A stretch of 16,278 nucleotides of DNA from Acidobacteriota bacterium. GTDB lineage: Bacteria > Acidobacteriota > Terriglobia > Acidiferrales > UBA7541. Position 1 is the stretch's first letter. Each line of letters starts with the position of its first letter. The notes beneath the pieces were generated by a model. That model searched no databases and was not told the DNA's origin. It was given only the letters and a program-made list of their open reading frames with translations. The DNA lies in NCBI GenBank assembly GCA_003224135.1, contig QHYO01000032.1, positions 1-16,278 on the forward strand, written 5' to 3'. Of the stretch, positions 7,494-13,858 are shown piece after piece. Position numbers and translations under genes: made by a program.

Positions 7494-7901
7494 CTATCCA
7501 GAAGCGAAGATTTCCCACACTGTCGCCACGATCACCGCGGCCGCCAGAGCACACAAACCCACAATCATGCTGGCGAGGGGAATATTTCGATAAATAAAAA
7601 TAACATACACAGTCAGGGCTATCAAGGCGTAGCGCAGTAGGGCCAATAGAGATGTCCACCACGGAACCTGGGGCTTTTCTTGCCCGTGCTGTGCAGAAGA
7701 GGCGATGACAAGCGCGTCCAAGCCCCTGCCAAGCCAGCAAAAATTCAGCCAACCCAAAACTGCACCAACGGCCAGCCCGCTCGCCCAGGATCGGTGGCCG
7801 GAAGCGGCCGCCGCGATCACCGCCAACGCTCCAAACATTAGCGTAAGCCGGGAAATTCGGACTTCAGTTCGCGATCCGGCAATCGCCACGGAGTTCGTCA
7901 T
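7494..7901 (-). CDS. atpI: ATP synthase subunit I-like membrane protein
   Basis: This is a small membrane protein of 135 residues with four predicted hydrophobic helices (about residues 19-35, 41-55, 85-103 and 108-132). In size, topology and position just before atpB it matches the ATP synthase I protein family, which helps assemble the c-ring in some bacteria and, with AtpZ, has been linked to divalent-cation transport in Bacillus. The sequence is weakly conserved, so the call rests mainly on position and topology. The segment AVGAVLGWLNFCWLGRGLDA resembles the second-helix region of this family. It begins two bases after atpZ and ends three bases before atpB. Confidence in the exact family is moderate. 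Confidence 0.75.
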   Translation of the reverse strand: MTNSVAIAGSRTEVRISRLTLMFGALAVIAAAASGHRSWASGLAVGAVLGWLNFCWLGRGLDALVIASSAQHGQEKPQVPWWTSLLALLRYALIALTVYVIFIYRNIPLASMIVGLCALAAAVIVATVWEIFASG

Positions 7902-7903
7902 GG

Positions 7904-8152
7904 TTAGTTGCCGGGCAATCGCCGGATTACTTCACGCACGCCAGCGATAAACCCGAGTGCCCCGAGGACTAGCGTGAAAATCGGCTTCGTATGCAGCCAG
8001 CGATCCAGCAAGTAGCCAGCGCCACCTGCTAACAGAATTGCACCCACGAACGTGAACGGCAGTTCCATCGCAATTGCGGAGTCGTTCGTTACCCGCTTGG
8101 TTTTTTTCAGGATCGGGGAGCCGCTGGGATCCTTTTCTTGCTGATCGCTCAT
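7904..8152 (-). CDS. atpZ: AtpZ / F0F1-ATPase subunit (ATPase gene 1 family)
   Basis: This is an 82-residue protein with a charged N-terminus of about 28 residues and two membrane helices separated by a short polar turn. The second half shows the family pattern of glycine-rich helix, GGAGYLLDRWLHTKPIFTLV and then LGALGFIAGVREVIR. AtpZ proteins sit at the head of many atp operons and act with AtpI in assembly or cation supply; this role is taken from the family, not from the sequence. The gene starts nine bases after proC and ends two bases before the atpI-like gene, so all are likely co-transcribed. No strong ribosome site is visible before the ATG. Confidence 0.85.
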   Translation of the reverse strand: MSDQQEKDPSGSPILKKTKRVTNDSAIAMELPFTFVGAILLAGGAGYLLDRWLHTKPIFTLVLGALGFIAGVREVIRRLPGN

Positions 8153-8161
8153 ATCGTGAAT

Positions 8162-8989
8162 CTACTTTTCGAAGAGCAGCTCTCCGGCGCGGCTGGTGGC
8201 CTTCACCACGGCTTTGATGAGCGTAACGCGGAGCTTGCCTTCTTCGAGTTCCAGAATACCGTCGATGGTGCAGCCAGCGGGCGTGGTGACGGCGTCCTTC
8301 AACAACGCGGGGTGGTCGCCGGTTTCGAGTACGACGCTGGCAGAGCCTTTCATGGTTTGCGCAGCGAGCAGCGTGGCGACATCGCGCGGCAGGCCGACCT
8401 TCACGCCAGCTTCAGCAAGTGATTCCAGGATGATGTACGCGAACGCCGGTCCACTGGCCGAGAGTCCCGTGACGGCGTCCATATTTTTTTCGTCCACCAC
8501 AACCGTGCGTCCAACCGCTTCGAACATCGCCCGTGCAATCTCCAAATGCTCTCGTCCGGCGTGAGCGCCCCTGCAAATGCCGGTCATGCCACATCCGACT
8601 GCCGCTGGTGTATTCGGCATCGCGCGGATCACCGGCACGTTTTCGCGTAAATGTTGCTCCAGATAGCTCGTAGGCACCGAAGCAGCAACGGAAATAATCA
8701 GCGTCTCCTCGGTGATCTCTGGTGCAATCTCCGTCAGCACTTCCGCGATGACCTGTGGCTTCACGCCCAGCAGGACAATGTCCGCACCCTTGACAGCCTT
8801 GCGATTCTCGTTGGTAACCGGGACTCCGAGTTCCTTGGCAAGTGCGGCGGCCTTTTCGCCGTGCTTCACGGTAGCCGTAACATTTTTCGCGCGAAACAAT
8901 CCTTGCTTCAAGTAAGCGCGCAGCAAAATCCCTCCCAGTTTGCCCGCACCAAGAACGGCGAGTTTCTTATCAGAGAGTTTAGGAGGCAT
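8162..8989 (-). CDS. proC: Pyrroline-5-carboxylate reductase
   Basis: This enzyme catalyses the last step of proline synthesis, NAD(P)H-dependent reduction of 1-pyrroline-5-carboxylate to L-proline, in the cytoplasm. The 275-residue protein has the usual length. A Rossmann nucleotide-binding loop GAGKLGG is at residues 14-20. VLLGVKPQVIAEVL and VIRAMPNTPAAVGCGMTGI are both characteristic, and the C-terminal dimer and active-site region contains GLSASGPAFAYI and VTTPAGCTIDGILELE. The ATG at 8989 places the Rossmann strand at residue 10, as in the family. The frame stays open to an ATG at 9070, which would add 27 residues of unknown type. No clear ribosome site precedes either start. The gene sits nine bases before atpZ, an odd partner for an Fo operon. 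Confidence 0.94.
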   Translation of the reverse strand: MPPKLSDKKLAVLGAGKLGGILLRAYLKQGLFRAKNVTATVKHGEKAAALAKELGVPVTNENRKAVKGADIVLLGVKPQVIAEVLTEIAPEITEETLIISVAASVPTSYLEQHLRENVPVIRAMPNTPAAVGCGMTGICRGAHAGREHLEIARAMFEAVGRTVVVDEKNMDAVTGLSASGPAFAYIILESLAEAGVKVGLPRDVATLLAAQTMKGSASVVLETGDHPALLKDAVTTPAGCTIDGILELEEGKLRVTLIKAVVKATSRAGELLFEK

Positions 8990-9130
8990 AGTCGATGTGT
9001 GTGCCCGTAAAGCCGCTTCCCGTGTGGCCGCGAAGTGGCCAACTATATCCGCGGCCGTAAAAAGGGCCAACTCATTGTTCCCGACGCTGAGCGTGGCGTC
9101 AACAACGGAAAGGACTACTGCAGAGCTTCT
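8990..9130 (-). other. Gap between the decarboxylase gene and proC
   Basis: This is a 141-base spacer within a run of - strand genes. It contains a small hairpin, GACGC at 9083-9087 with GCGTC at 9096-9100, about 30 bases past the decarboxylase stop and without a T-run directly after it. It could end the decarboxylase message or hold the proC promoter. I could not pick a convincing -35/-10 pair. Confidence 0.3.
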
Positions 9131-10510
9131 TCATTGCCGTGCAAGACGTATCACTGCGTCTGCGCTCCGCTCAATGTCCTCTTCCGAGGTGGCCCACGAC
9201 GACACGCTGATGCGCATTGCCGTCTTGCCTTGCCACACTGTGCCACCGCACCAGCACGTGCCATCTTCTTGAACACGGCGAATCACCTCGAGCGTTTTCT
9301 CCGCCGTTCCGAAGGATGCCAGAACCTGGTTGATTACCACGTCGTTCAGAACTTCGAATCCCGCGTCCTTTATCCGGGCGGCGAATCTGCTGGCTAGAGC
9401 ACACGTACGCTCAACCAAATCACGCAGCCCGCTTCGCCCCAAGCTCTTCAGCGCCGCCCACAATTCAACGCCACGCGCCTTCCGCGATGCCTCCGGAACG
9501 TGATGCATCGGTTCGCGCATCGCGCCCGGCATGAGATACGCCGCCGAAATCGTCATCGCCCGCCGCAGCGCCATCGCGTCTCGCACCATCACAATGCCGC
9601 TGTCGTAACTCACATTCAGCCACTTATGAGCGTCCGTAGCCCACGAATCCGCCTTCTCGAATCCTGCTGTCAATTCCCTATACTTCGGCGAGATGCCAGC
9701 CCATAGTCCAAACGCACCATCCACATGCACCCAGGCTCCCGCTTCGCGCGCACGTTCGCAAATCTCTGTCGCCGGATCGAAAGCTCCCGTATTTACGTTT
9801 CCCGCTTGAATACATACGATGCTCCTTTCTGAAAGCCCGGGCAGCTTTTCAGCGCGCATTCGGCCTTGCTCGTCCGCTTCCACAACCGTCACCCGCCTTC
9901 GGCCAAATCCGCCAAGGCTGAGCGCTTTCTGCACGGAAGCGTGCACCTCTTCTCCCACCACCATTTCTACTGCTGGCGCGCCGGCCAATCCGTCGTCCTC
10001 CACGTTCCATCCGGCCCGCGCGAGCAGCGCCGAACGTGCCGCCGTCAGCGCCGTAAAATTCGCTGCGGTCGCGCATGTTACGAGCCCGCCGTCGCAATCT
10101 GCGGGCAGTCCCAGCAATTCGCGGATCCATCCCAGAACCACGTCTTCGAGCTCTGCTGCAACCGGAGACATTACGCGCATGGCGGCATTCTGATCCCACG
10201 TGCTTGCCAGCCAGCTTGCGGCCGTCACCGCAGGAAGCGATCCGCCAATGACGAACCCAAAGTACCGTCCGCCAGTGCTTGCCACAGTCGCGGGTGAACC
10301 TACCTCATCGAGGAGCGCGATCACATCGCGCGCGTCACACGGGGCATCGGGCATCGGTTCGTGAAAACGCTCGAGCGCAGCGATAGCATCCCGTGAAGGG
10401 CTGACAGGACGCGCACGCACCGAGGTCCCATAGTCGACCGCGCGGTCCGCCGCAAACGCACGAAGCCTCCTTGGCTCAACAAGCGGAAACGTTGATCGAG
10501 TTGCGTGCAT
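9131..10510 (-). CDS. PLP-dependent group II decarboxylase family protein
   Basis: This is a fold-type I pyridoxal-phosphate enzyme of the glutamate/aromatic amino acid decarboxylase superfamily, with 459 residues from the chosen start. The PLP lysine is Lys296 in DAHKWLNVSYDSG, the pyridine-nitrogen aspartate is Asp264 in VHVDGAFG, and the ring-stacking histidine is His190 in GEEVHASVQKAL. GGLVTCATAANFTAL provides the phosphate-binding region. The substrate cannot be told from sequence; automated labels for such proteins vary between decarboxylase and aminotransferase. The start is uncertain: the ATG at 10510 gives a family-like N-terminus, while an ATG at 10549 has a GGAG 11 bases upstream and one at 10639 is also in frame. 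The gene is divergent from the arsR-type gene and lies 141 bases upstream of proC on the same strand. Confidence 0.88.
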   Translation of the reverse strand: MHATRSTFPLVEPRRLRAFAADRAVDYGTSVRARPVSPSRDAIAALERFHEPMPDAPCDARDVIALLDEVGSPATVASTGGRYFGFVIGGSLPAVTAASWLASTWDQNAAMRVMSPVAAELEDVVLGWIRELLGLPADCDGGLVTCATAANFTALTAARSALLARAGWNVEDDGLAGAPAVEMVVGEEVHASVQKALSLGGFGRRRVTVVEADEQGRMRAEKLPGLSERSIVCIQAGNVNTGAFDPATEICERAREAGAWVHVDGAFGLWAGISPKYRELTAGFEKADSWATDAHKWLNVSYDSGIVMVRDAMALRRAMTISAAYLMPGAMREPMHHVPEASRKARGVELWAALKSLGRSGLRDLVERTCALASRFAARIKDAGFEVLNDVVINQVLASFGTAEKTLEVIRRVQEDGTCWCGGTVWQGKTAMRISVSSWATSEEDIERSADAVIRLARQ

Positions 10511-10658
10511 GACGATAAGACGGCGCTGCGGAGATGAAAAGAGCCGCATTGTCTGCCAATCTCCACAGGTTTCAGACGAACCTCGGCGCCATGCGAACTT
10601 CAATTTCCGGACCGTGAGAGACGGGGTTGGCCTGTACATTCCCGTCTACGAATATGAC

Positions 10659-10688
10659 TTGACACGTATATTCTCTATAAGGCATATT
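10659..10688 (+). promoter_or_regulatory. Candidate promoter of the arsR-type gene
   Basis: A perfect -35 hexamer TTGACA lies at 10659-10664. The best -10 at a workable distance is CATATT at 10683-10688 (18-base spacer, four of six matches). That would place the transcript start at about the ATG at 10694, meaning a leaderless message, in line with the lack of a good ribosome site there. The region also contains AATATG at 10651-10656, the inverted complement of CATATT at 10683-10688, and two TATA blocks at 10667-10670 and 10676-10679, possible autoregulatory operator parts. Confidence 0.45.
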
Positions 10689-10693
10689 GTGAC

Positions 10694-11032
10694 ATGCTCG
10701 AAACACTCAAAGCTTTGGCAGAGCCCAACCGCCTTCACATCGTCGAACTCTTGCGCGACGGACCGCGCCCCGTAGGCGACATGGTCCAGCGTCTACATCT
10801 CCGGCAGCCCCAGGTCTCAAAACATTTGCGAGTGCTCAGTGATGCCGGACTGGTCGATGCTCGCGTCGACGCACAGCGCCGCATTTATACGCTGCGTACG
10901 GCGCCGTTACAGCAGCTCGACGTTTGGTTGGAGAGGTATCGCCAGCTCTGGGAGCAAAATTTCAAGCGTCTCGATGCTCTGCTCGACGAAATGAAGACCA
11001 GCCACAGAAAGTCCAAGCACCCTAAGCGATAA
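10694..11032 (+). CDS. ArsR-family winged-helix transcriptional regulator
   Basis: This is a 112-residue DNA-binding repressor-type protein. The N-terminus MLETLKALAEPNRLHIVELL is typical of the ArsR family. The helix-turn-helix covers about residues 26-55, with the recognition helix in QPQVSKHLRVLSDAGLV, and the wing is DARVDAQRRIYTLR. The protein contains no cysteine, so the classic metal-sensing ELCVCDL motif is absent and metal sensing by that site is unlikely. The C-terminal helix is rich in aromatic and charged residues (WLERYRQLWEQNFKRLDALL), typical of family members encoded beside AHSA1-domain proteins. The gene is divergent from the decarboxylase and its stop overlaps the ribosome site of the next gene, so the two + strand genes form one unit. 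Ligand and targets are unknown. Confidence 0.92.
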   Translation: MLETLKALAEPNRLHIVELLRDGPRPVGDMVQRLHLRQPQVSKHLRVLSDAGLVDARVDAQRRIYTLRTAPLQQLDVWLERYRQLWEQNFKRLDALLDEMKTSHRKSKHPKR

Positions 11033-11036
11033 GGAG
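11031..11036 (+). promoter_or_regulatory. Ribosome binding site of the SRPBCC gene
   Basis: AAGGAG overlaps the TAA stop of the arsR-type gene (11030-11032) and lies seven bases before the ATG at 11044. It supports co-translation of the pair and fixes the downstream start. Confidence 0.8.
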
Positions 11037-11043
11037 AGCAAGA

Positions 11044-11526
11044 ATGAAGACTCTAGCACTGCAGATCAAAGCCAATGGCGACCGGGAAATCGTGATGACA
11101 CGGGTCTTCGATGCCCCGCGCAAGCTGGTCTTCGACGCTTTCACCAAGCCAGAACTCCTCAAGCAGTGGTTGCTCGGTCCGCCAGGCTGGAGCATGCCGG
11201 TTTGCGAAATCGACCTCAGAATAGGTGGTCGCTACCGATACGTCTGGCGGCGCGATACCGATGGAACCGAGATGGGTTGCGGCGGCGTCTATCGCGAAAT
11301 CGTGCCGCCCGAGCGACTCGTGCACACGGAACAGTTTGACAATCCCTGGTACCCTGGCGAATCGCTGATCACCACAGTTCTGGACGAGCAGCGGGGTAAA
11401 ACCACGCTCACCGCAACGATGCTTTACGAATCGCGCGATGCGCGCGACGGCATCCTGAAGTCCGGCATGGAAAGCGGCGTGGCTGCGAGCTACGACAGAC
11501 TCGCGGAGCTGCTGGCAAAACCGTGA
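11044..11526 (+). CDS. SRPBCC / AHSA1-domain protein
   Basis: This is a 160-residue protein of the START-like (SRPBCC) superfamily, AHSA1 subgroup, which forms a helix-grip fold with a ligand cavity. Family marks are the first strand and helix, VMTRVFDAPRKLVFDAFTKP (residues 18-37), then QWLLGPPGWSMPVCEIDLR, GGRYRYVWR, GGVYREIVPPERLVHTE, and the long C-terminal helix ending SYDRLAELLA. No signal peptide or membrane segment is seen, so it should be cytoplasmic. Such proteins are often encoded directly after an ArsR-type regulator, as here (11-base gap with the ribosome site inside), and are thought to bind small hydrophobic ligands. No enzyme activity can be assigned. A small hairpin follows the stop. 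Confidence 0.9.
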   Translation: MKTLALQIKANGDREIVMTRVFDAPRKLVFDAFTKPELLKQWLLGPPGWSMPVCEIDLRIGGRYRYVWRRDTDGTEMGCGGVYREIVPPERLVHTEQFDNPWYPGESLITTVLDEQRGKTTLTATMLYESRDARDGILKSGMESGVAASYDRLAELLAKP

Positions 11527-11556
11527 ACACTCCGAAGAAGACTGGCGTCGTGCTTG

Positions 11557-11569
11557 CCCGCCGCGCGGG
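11557..11569 (+). terminator. Candidate weak terminator after the SRPBCC gene
   Basis: The hairpin has CCCGC at 11557-11561 and GCGGG at 11565-11569 with a three-base loop, followed on the + strand by TTGATTTG. It lies about 30 bases after the stop and about 40 before the convergent nucleoside-hydrolase-family stop. The stem is short and the T-run imperfect. Confidence 0.4.
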
Positions 11570-11611
11570 TTGATTTGCTGCGATATGGCATGCACGTATC
11601 GGAGAAATGTT

Positions 11612-12628
11612 TCAGGGCTTCGCTGCGTGTACTGAAATCGAGACGCTCGCTGGGGCCATCAGTCGCGGCAAGAGAAAATGAAAGAACTTCTCCGAATCCG
11701 ACACTAAACACGCGGCGGCATTCGGTGCGCCAGGCGATGACCTCGTAAAGCCCTGCGCGTCGATCAAGATATGAAACGGCTCAGCAGGACACAACTCCGG
11801 CTGTATGACATATGTAACAGCCATGGCGTCAAACAATGTGGGCGTCGGAGTCCGATTCCGCTCCGCCCACTGGTAGTACAACGCTGCGAGCGAATTCGTC
11901 ATCGGCGTTCCTACGCTGAACAGGATGTTGCGCTTCACTTCATCCAGCATCAGTTGCGTGGAATCGAGCGGCATCATGAAAATCGGCACGCCACTCGAAA
12001 ACAGTTTTTGCGCAGCTGCCACGTCGCTATAGATGTTGTACTCCGGCTGCGGTCCGCGATCTGGCGCGTAGCCCAAGTCGCCGTACCCGCGTCGAATCGA
12101 GCCGCCCATCAGCACCACGCGCTTCAATTTTTTGAAGGCAGCGGCATCGCGATCGATTGCCGAACCAATATTGGTCAGCGGACCAATCGCCACCAGCGTG
12201 ATCTCTCCCGGCATTTTCCGAGCCTGCTGGAGCAGGAACTCCGCAGCATCAAGTTGTTTTTGAAAGGGCGGGCCATCCTGCGCCCAACGCGCTTGTGAAA
12301 ACACGGCTGTGCTTTTCGTGGGAGCACCGGCTGCGATCGGAATATCCGTAGCGCCATTCTCCTTCAGAAAGCGTTGCACAAGGCGCGCGCGCAGTTCGGT
12401 GTCACCCCAACCAGTCGTGATACCCAGAATTTCCAGTTCAGGACTCCTCATTGCGAGAGCCAACGCAAATGCGTCGTCAATGTCGTCACCGATGTCCGTA
12501 TCCACAATGACCTTGGTCTTGGAGACTGCAGGTGTTGCGGACTGCTGAGCAATCAATTGCAATGGCGCGCAGCTTAATCCCATCGCAAGGACGAACAATG
12601 GAAACCGCATTCGCTTCGTGTAGCGCAA
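11612..12628 (-). CDS. Secreted nucleoside hydrolase family protein
   Basis: This protein belongs to the inosine/uridine-preferring nucleoside hydrolase family, whose members cleave ribonucleosides to base and ribose. The calcium-binding motif is VDTDIGDDIDDAF (residues 42-54), followed by LVAIGPLTNI, VVLMGGS, PEYNIYSD and LFDAMAV (265-271). Residues 1-28 form a signal peptide: basic RYTKRMR, then a hydrophobic run ending near LIAQQ. A periplasmic or exported site is therefore likely. In characterised enzymes a histidine often precedes the aspartate near the C-terminus; here it is Phe266, so substrate or activity may differ. The start is taken as TTG at 12628 because AGGAGG lies five bases upstream; an ATG at 12610 lacks a good site, and upstream frames would bury the signal peptide. 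The length is 338 residues. The gene appears monocistronic. Confidence 0.85.
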   Translation of the reverse strand: MRYTKRMRFPLFVLAMGLSCAPLQLIAQQSATPAVSKTKVIVDTDIGDDIDDAFALALAMRSPELEILGITTGWGDTELRARLVQRFLKENGATDIPIAAGAPTKSTAVFSQARWAQDGPPFQKQLDAAEFLLQQARKMPGEITLVAIGPLTNIGSAIDRDAAAFKKLKRVVLMGGSIRRGYGDLGYAPDRGPQPEYNIYSDVAAAQKLFSSGVPIFMMPLDSTQLMLDEVKRNILFSVGTPMTNSLAALYYQWAERNRTPTPTLFDAMAVTYVIQPELCPAEPFHILIDAQGFTRSSPGAPNAAACLVSDSEKFFHFLLPRLMAPASVSISVHAAKP

Positions 12629-12633
12629 AACGA

Positions 12634-12639
12634 CCTCCT
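12634..12639 (-). promoter_or_regulatory. Ribosome binding site selecting a TTG start
   Basis: AGGAGG on the - strand lies five bases before TTG at 12628 but 23 bases before the first nearby ATG at 12610. The spacing favours the TTG as start of the nucleoside-hydrolase-family gene. Confidence 0.7.
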
Positions 12640-12648
12640 GCACAGACC

Positions 12649-12662
12649 CACGCAGATGCGTG
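12649..12662 (-). promoter_or_regulatory. Inverted repeat upstream of the nucleoside-hydrolase-family gene
   Basis: This 14-base inverted repeat has CACGCA at 12649-12654 and TGCGTG at 12657-12662, with a two-base centre, 10 bases upstream of the ribosome site. A second exact palindrome, GGAGTACTCC, is at 12678-12687. Either could be an operator. The rest of the gap 12640-12878 (about 240 bases) contains no gene I can support, no convincing promoter and only weak hairpins. Confidence 0.35.
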
Positions 12663-12878
12663 AGAATATCACCGCGCGGAGTACTCCACTCCAGAAGGAT
12701 TTCACGGCTTGGGAGTTTCTGGAGAAAATTGCCTGGATTGAACTGAAATGGGCGCTTCCAAGTGGTGCTGTGCAACGAATTTCCAACCTGCCCTTAAACC
12801 GCTACATCACGATTGAAGAAGGAAGGGACGCCTGGCGTTAGCAGCGACTTGCCAGTCACAAGTAGTTTTAAGACCCGG

Positions 12879-13382
12879 CTAGCTCGAAACAGGCAAGGCG
12901 TCGCGTTCACGGCGGCGGCGGGCCAGGTGGTGCATGGCAATGTTCAGGTAGATGTTCCCGCAGGTGGTTTCGATTGCCAGGATCATAGCTTCCGTATCGC
13001 GCGACCCCGCGAGTCCTTGATCGTTCATGTGAATCTCTGGCGGAAAAACTTTGAAGCGGTAGCCCTGATCGTTCAGCAGCGTCACCGAATTTCCGATGAC
13101 CATATTCGCGAGCTCACAGACCGTCTCGCGCACGACCTGCTCGCTATCCGTCACTTCTGCACCGGTAAGAATTGCAGCAACCTTGAGCGCGACTTCCGGA
13201 GCGAGATCGAGAATGACGCGGCCCTCGATATCCCCTTTGATGACGATTAGCGCGGCAACACCCTTGCGGTGATAGGCTCCTTCTTCCATCAGGAGGTCGC
13301 CAATCTTCGTTGGACCCTGCAGTGATTCGGCAAATACCGCATCCGCTGCGTTAATGAACGGCTGAATCAAATCCATTCTCAT
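12879..13382 (-). CDS. cheX: CheX-like chemotaxis phosphatase
   Basis: This 167-residue protein resembles CheX, the CheC/CheX/FliY-type phosphatase that removes phosphate from CheY-P. The active-site pattern E-x-x-N appears as Glu90 and Asn93 in TVCELANMVIGNSV. The N-terminus, DLIQPFINAADAVFAESLQ, is the usual first helix of the family. A strand region, GVAALIVIKGDIEGRVILDL, precedes the active-site helix. The C-terminal tail is basic (LARRRRERD). The ATG at 13382 forms an ATGA overlap with the stop of the cheY-like gene, so the enzyme and its likely substrate are made together. It is the last gene of the che cluster. The phosphatase role is inferred from the motif and neighbour. Confidence 0.85.
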   Translation of the reverse strand: MRMDLIQPFINAADAVFAESLQGPTKIGDLLMEEGAYHRKGVAALIVIKGDIEGRVILDLAPEVALKVAAILTGAEVTDSEQVVRETVCELANMVIGNSVTLLNDQGYRFKVFPPEIHMNDQGLAGSRDTEAMILAIETTCGNIYLNIAMHHLARRRRERDALPVSS

Positions 13383-13831
13383 GAACGATGCTCCCCGGCA
13401 AGAGCAACGGGCGCGCCGGCAAGGGCGGGATCGTCGCTCAAGACGTAACGAAGAATTTCATACAGCACTTCGGGCTTCACGGGCTTTTGCACAAAGTGTT
13501 TAGCGCCCTTCTGCAGCGCGGCAAGAATATTTTCCTGGTAGCCGACGGACGACACCATCACGATGCGCGCCTCAGGATATTGGCGCACAATGCGCTCGAC
13601 CGCCTCGATGCCTTCCATTTGTGGCATGGTGATGTCCATCAAGACGATATCCGGCTTCGTGCGGTTGTACTCAGCGATAGCCGTCAGGCCGTCGCCGGCT
13701 TCGCCGGCAATTTCGCCGCCGAAGAGTTGCACCATCTTGATGATATTCTTTCGCGCGAAGACCGAGTCGTCCACAACGAGATAGCGGACCGGCTGGTTAT
13801 CTTTCCTGAGCAAAGCGGCAAACTGTGGCAT
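13379..13831 (-). CDS. CheY-like single-domain response regulator
   Basis: This 150-residue receiver protein has no output domain. The acidic pocket is Asp21-Asp22 in YLVVDDSVFARK, the phosphorylated residue is Asp66 in DIVLMDITMPQMEG, the switch Ser is at 94 in IVMVSSVG, and Lys116 is in HFVQKPVKPE. It carries a 15-residue N-terminal extension and a 20-residue alanine-rich tail (about 130-150). It should receive phosphate from the CheA encoded two genes upstream and be reset by the CheX-like protein encoded next. Whether it acts on a flagellar motor, on pili or on another output cannot be told, because no motility genes are in view. The ATG at 13831 has AAGGAG six bases upstream (13838-13843). 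It lies 27 bases after cheB. Confidence 0.92.
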   Translation of the reverse strand: MPQFAALLRKDNQPVRYLVVDDSVFARKNIIKMVQLFGGEIAGEAGDGLTAIAEYNRTKPDIVLMDITMPQMEGIEAVERIVRQYPEARIVMVSSVGYQENILAALQKGAKHFVQKPVKPEVLYEILRYVLSDDPALAGAPVALAGEHRS

Positions 13832-13837
13832 AACCTT

Positions 13838-13843
13838 CTCCTT
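13838..13843 (-). promoter_or_regulatory. Ribosome binding site of the cheY-like gene
   Basis: AAGGAG on the - strand lies six bases before the ATG at 13831, inside the 27-base gap after cheB. It gives this gene its own strong translation start, while its operon neighbours cheB and the cheX-like gene start at ATGA overlaps. Confidence 0.75.
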
Positions 13844-13858
13844 GATCCTGGTCCCCGT

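Noticed and set aside
8990..9070. In-frame extension of proC by 27 codons to ATG 9070.
   Set aside because: The family starts only a few residues before the Rossmann strand, and no ribosome site supports the longer start.
10511..10639. Longer start for the decarboxylase at 10549 or 10639.
   Set aside because: The added residues look unlike the family N-terminus. The 10549 start has a GGAG at a somewhat long distance and is kept as an alternative only.
12629..12775. In-frame N-terminal extension of the nucleoside-hydrolase-family gene up to ATG 12775.
   Set aside because: It would bury the signal peptide about 50 residues inside the protein, and the strong AGGAGG site points to the TTG at 12628.
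12656..12841. Open frame of 61 codons on the + strand with a tryptophan-rich, protein-like sequence in the gap upstream of the nucleoside-hydrolase-family gene.
   Set aside because: There is no ribosome site, its ATG lies inside the inverted repeat, I recognise no family, and length alone is not evidence. It could be revisited if homologues are found.
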